DNA of 5,860 nucleotides from DATKSS01 sp049582065. Its GTDB lineage: Bacteria > Chloroflexota > Dormibacteria > Dormibacterales > Dormibacteraceae. Shown here piece by piece: positions 5,600 through 5,860 of the stretch; position 1 is the stretch's first letter, and every line of letters starts with the position of its first letter. Location: NCBI GenBank assembly GCA_049582065.1, contig JBAUTF010000008.1:1-5860 (forward strand), written 5' to 3'. The notes below the pieces were generated by a model that saw nothing but the letters and a program-made list of their open reading frames with translations, did not search any database and was not told where the DNA came from. The position numbers and the translations under genes are program-made.

Positions 5600-5860
5600 G
5601 TGTCTGACTCCGAGCTGCCGTCCGAGCCGCCCTATCTCTTCCCGGAGTACCGCTCCAGCGTGCTGCGCGCTCCGCGACGTGAGCTGGTGAGGCTCCCCGC
5701 CGAGTGGTTCCATCATGCGGCCGGGCCCTCTTTCGGGCGCATCCCAGTGCGGCCCGAGGATGCCGACCTGACCCGGCAGCACCGAGGCGAGCCCTTGGGT
5801 GAACGGATCATCGTCACGGGCCGGGTGCTCGACAGCGATGGGCGGCCGGTGCGGCACACG
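5600..5860 (+). CDS. pcaH: Protocatechuate 3,4-dioxygenase beta subunit, N-terminal part (3' end outside window)
   Basis: A GTG at 5600 opens 87 codons that run off the window edge. The visible protein contains FPEYRSSVLRAPRRELVRLP (about residues 14-33), AGPSFGR, and DADLTRQHRGEPLGERIIV followed by TGRVLDSDGRPVRHT at the end. These match the N-terminal region and first beta strands of PcaH, where GERIIVxGRVxDxxGxPVxxT leads into the iron-binding core. The enzyme, with PcaG, cleaves protocatechuate between its two hydroxyls to 3-carboxy-cis,cis-muconate in the beta-ketoadipate pathway. The Tyr/His iron ligands lie beyond the window and cannot be checked. An in-frame TAA at 5585-5587 leaves GTG 5600 as the only upstream start. 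The AAGG abuts the GTG, too close for a normal ribosome site, so the message may be nearly leaderless. It is divergent from the importer operon across 96 bp. pcaG probably follows, but this is not seen. Confidence 0.92.
   Translation, partial: MSDSELPSEPPYLFPEYRSSVLRAPRRELVRLPAEWFHHAAGPSFGRIPVRPEDADLTRQHRGEPLGERIIVTGRVLDSDGRPVRHT

Larger units (their letters stand above)
5565..5613. repeat. 7-bp inverted repeat spanning the pcaH start
   Basis: The arms are TCGGAGT (5565-5571) and ACTCCGA (5607-5613), separated by 35 bp and centred near 5589. The arm centres are 42 bp apart, about four helical turns, so two proteins bound there would face the same side. The downstream arm is inside the first codons of pcaH. 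The pairing is exact but short, and chance is a reasonable explanation. Confidence 0.25.

Noticed and set aside
5594..5857. Open frame on the minus strand opposite pcaH (87 codons)
   Set aside because: The plus strand over the same bases encodes a clear PcaH N-terminus. The minus reading has no recognisable domain and is an antisense shadow typical of high-GC coding DNA.
1..5860. Search for a mobile element, CRISPR array, tRNA, riboswitch or defence system
   Set aside because: Almost every base lies in genes of a transport and catabolic locus. No transposase, terminal repeat, spaced direct repeat array or tRNA-like fold was seen, and composition looks even throughout.

Overview
The window is a high-GC, densely packed piece of bacterial chromosome devoted to uptake and breakdown of aromatic acids. 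The GTG starts, the Tat-type lipoprotein signal on the solute-binding protein and the gene content suggest a monoderm high-GC lineage such as Actinobacteria, but the phylum is inference. I see no RNA gene, CRISPR array, insertion sequence or sign of recent transfer.

Layout. On the left, the + strand carries the 3' end of a phenylacetate-CoA ligase family gene (ends 317). It converges, with a 31-bp gap, on a six-gene minus-strand operon (349-5503). Read in its own direction the operon encodes a Tat/lipobox solute-binding protein (5503-4160), a LivG-type ATPase (4157-3432), a LivF-type ATPase (3435-2707), a LivH-type permease (2710-1823), a LivM-type permease (1826-825) and a MarR-family regulator (828-349). 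The first junction is a 2-bp gap and the next four are each exactly 4-bp GTGA or ATGA start/stop overlaps, which fixes the starts and implies one translationally coupled transcript. The operon encodes every component of a HAAT-family (branched-chain amino acid type) ABC importer.

On the right, divergent from the operon across 96 bp (5504-5599), the + strand holds the first 87 codons of protocatechuate 3,4-dioxygenase beta subunit (pcaH), which runs off the window. The 96-bp region must carry the promoters for both directions. It contains two TTGAC hexamers on the minus strand, a GATAAT box just before pcaH that would give an almost leaderless mRNA, and a 9-bp palindrome TTGAGTCAA between them.

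How it fits together (inference): the importer probably brings in an aromatic acid such as protocatechuate, a hydroxybenzoate or a related ring acid. The dioxygenase opens the ring in the protocatechuate branch of the beta-ketoadipate pathway. The CoA ligase may activate a related aromatic acid. The MarR protein, encoded last in the importer operon, is a plausible ligand-responsive repressor of the shared promoter region, comparable in role to PcaV of Streptomyces. The families are well known. What deserves attention is the specific linkage of a HAAT importer, a MarR regulator and pcaH, and the compact divergent control region.
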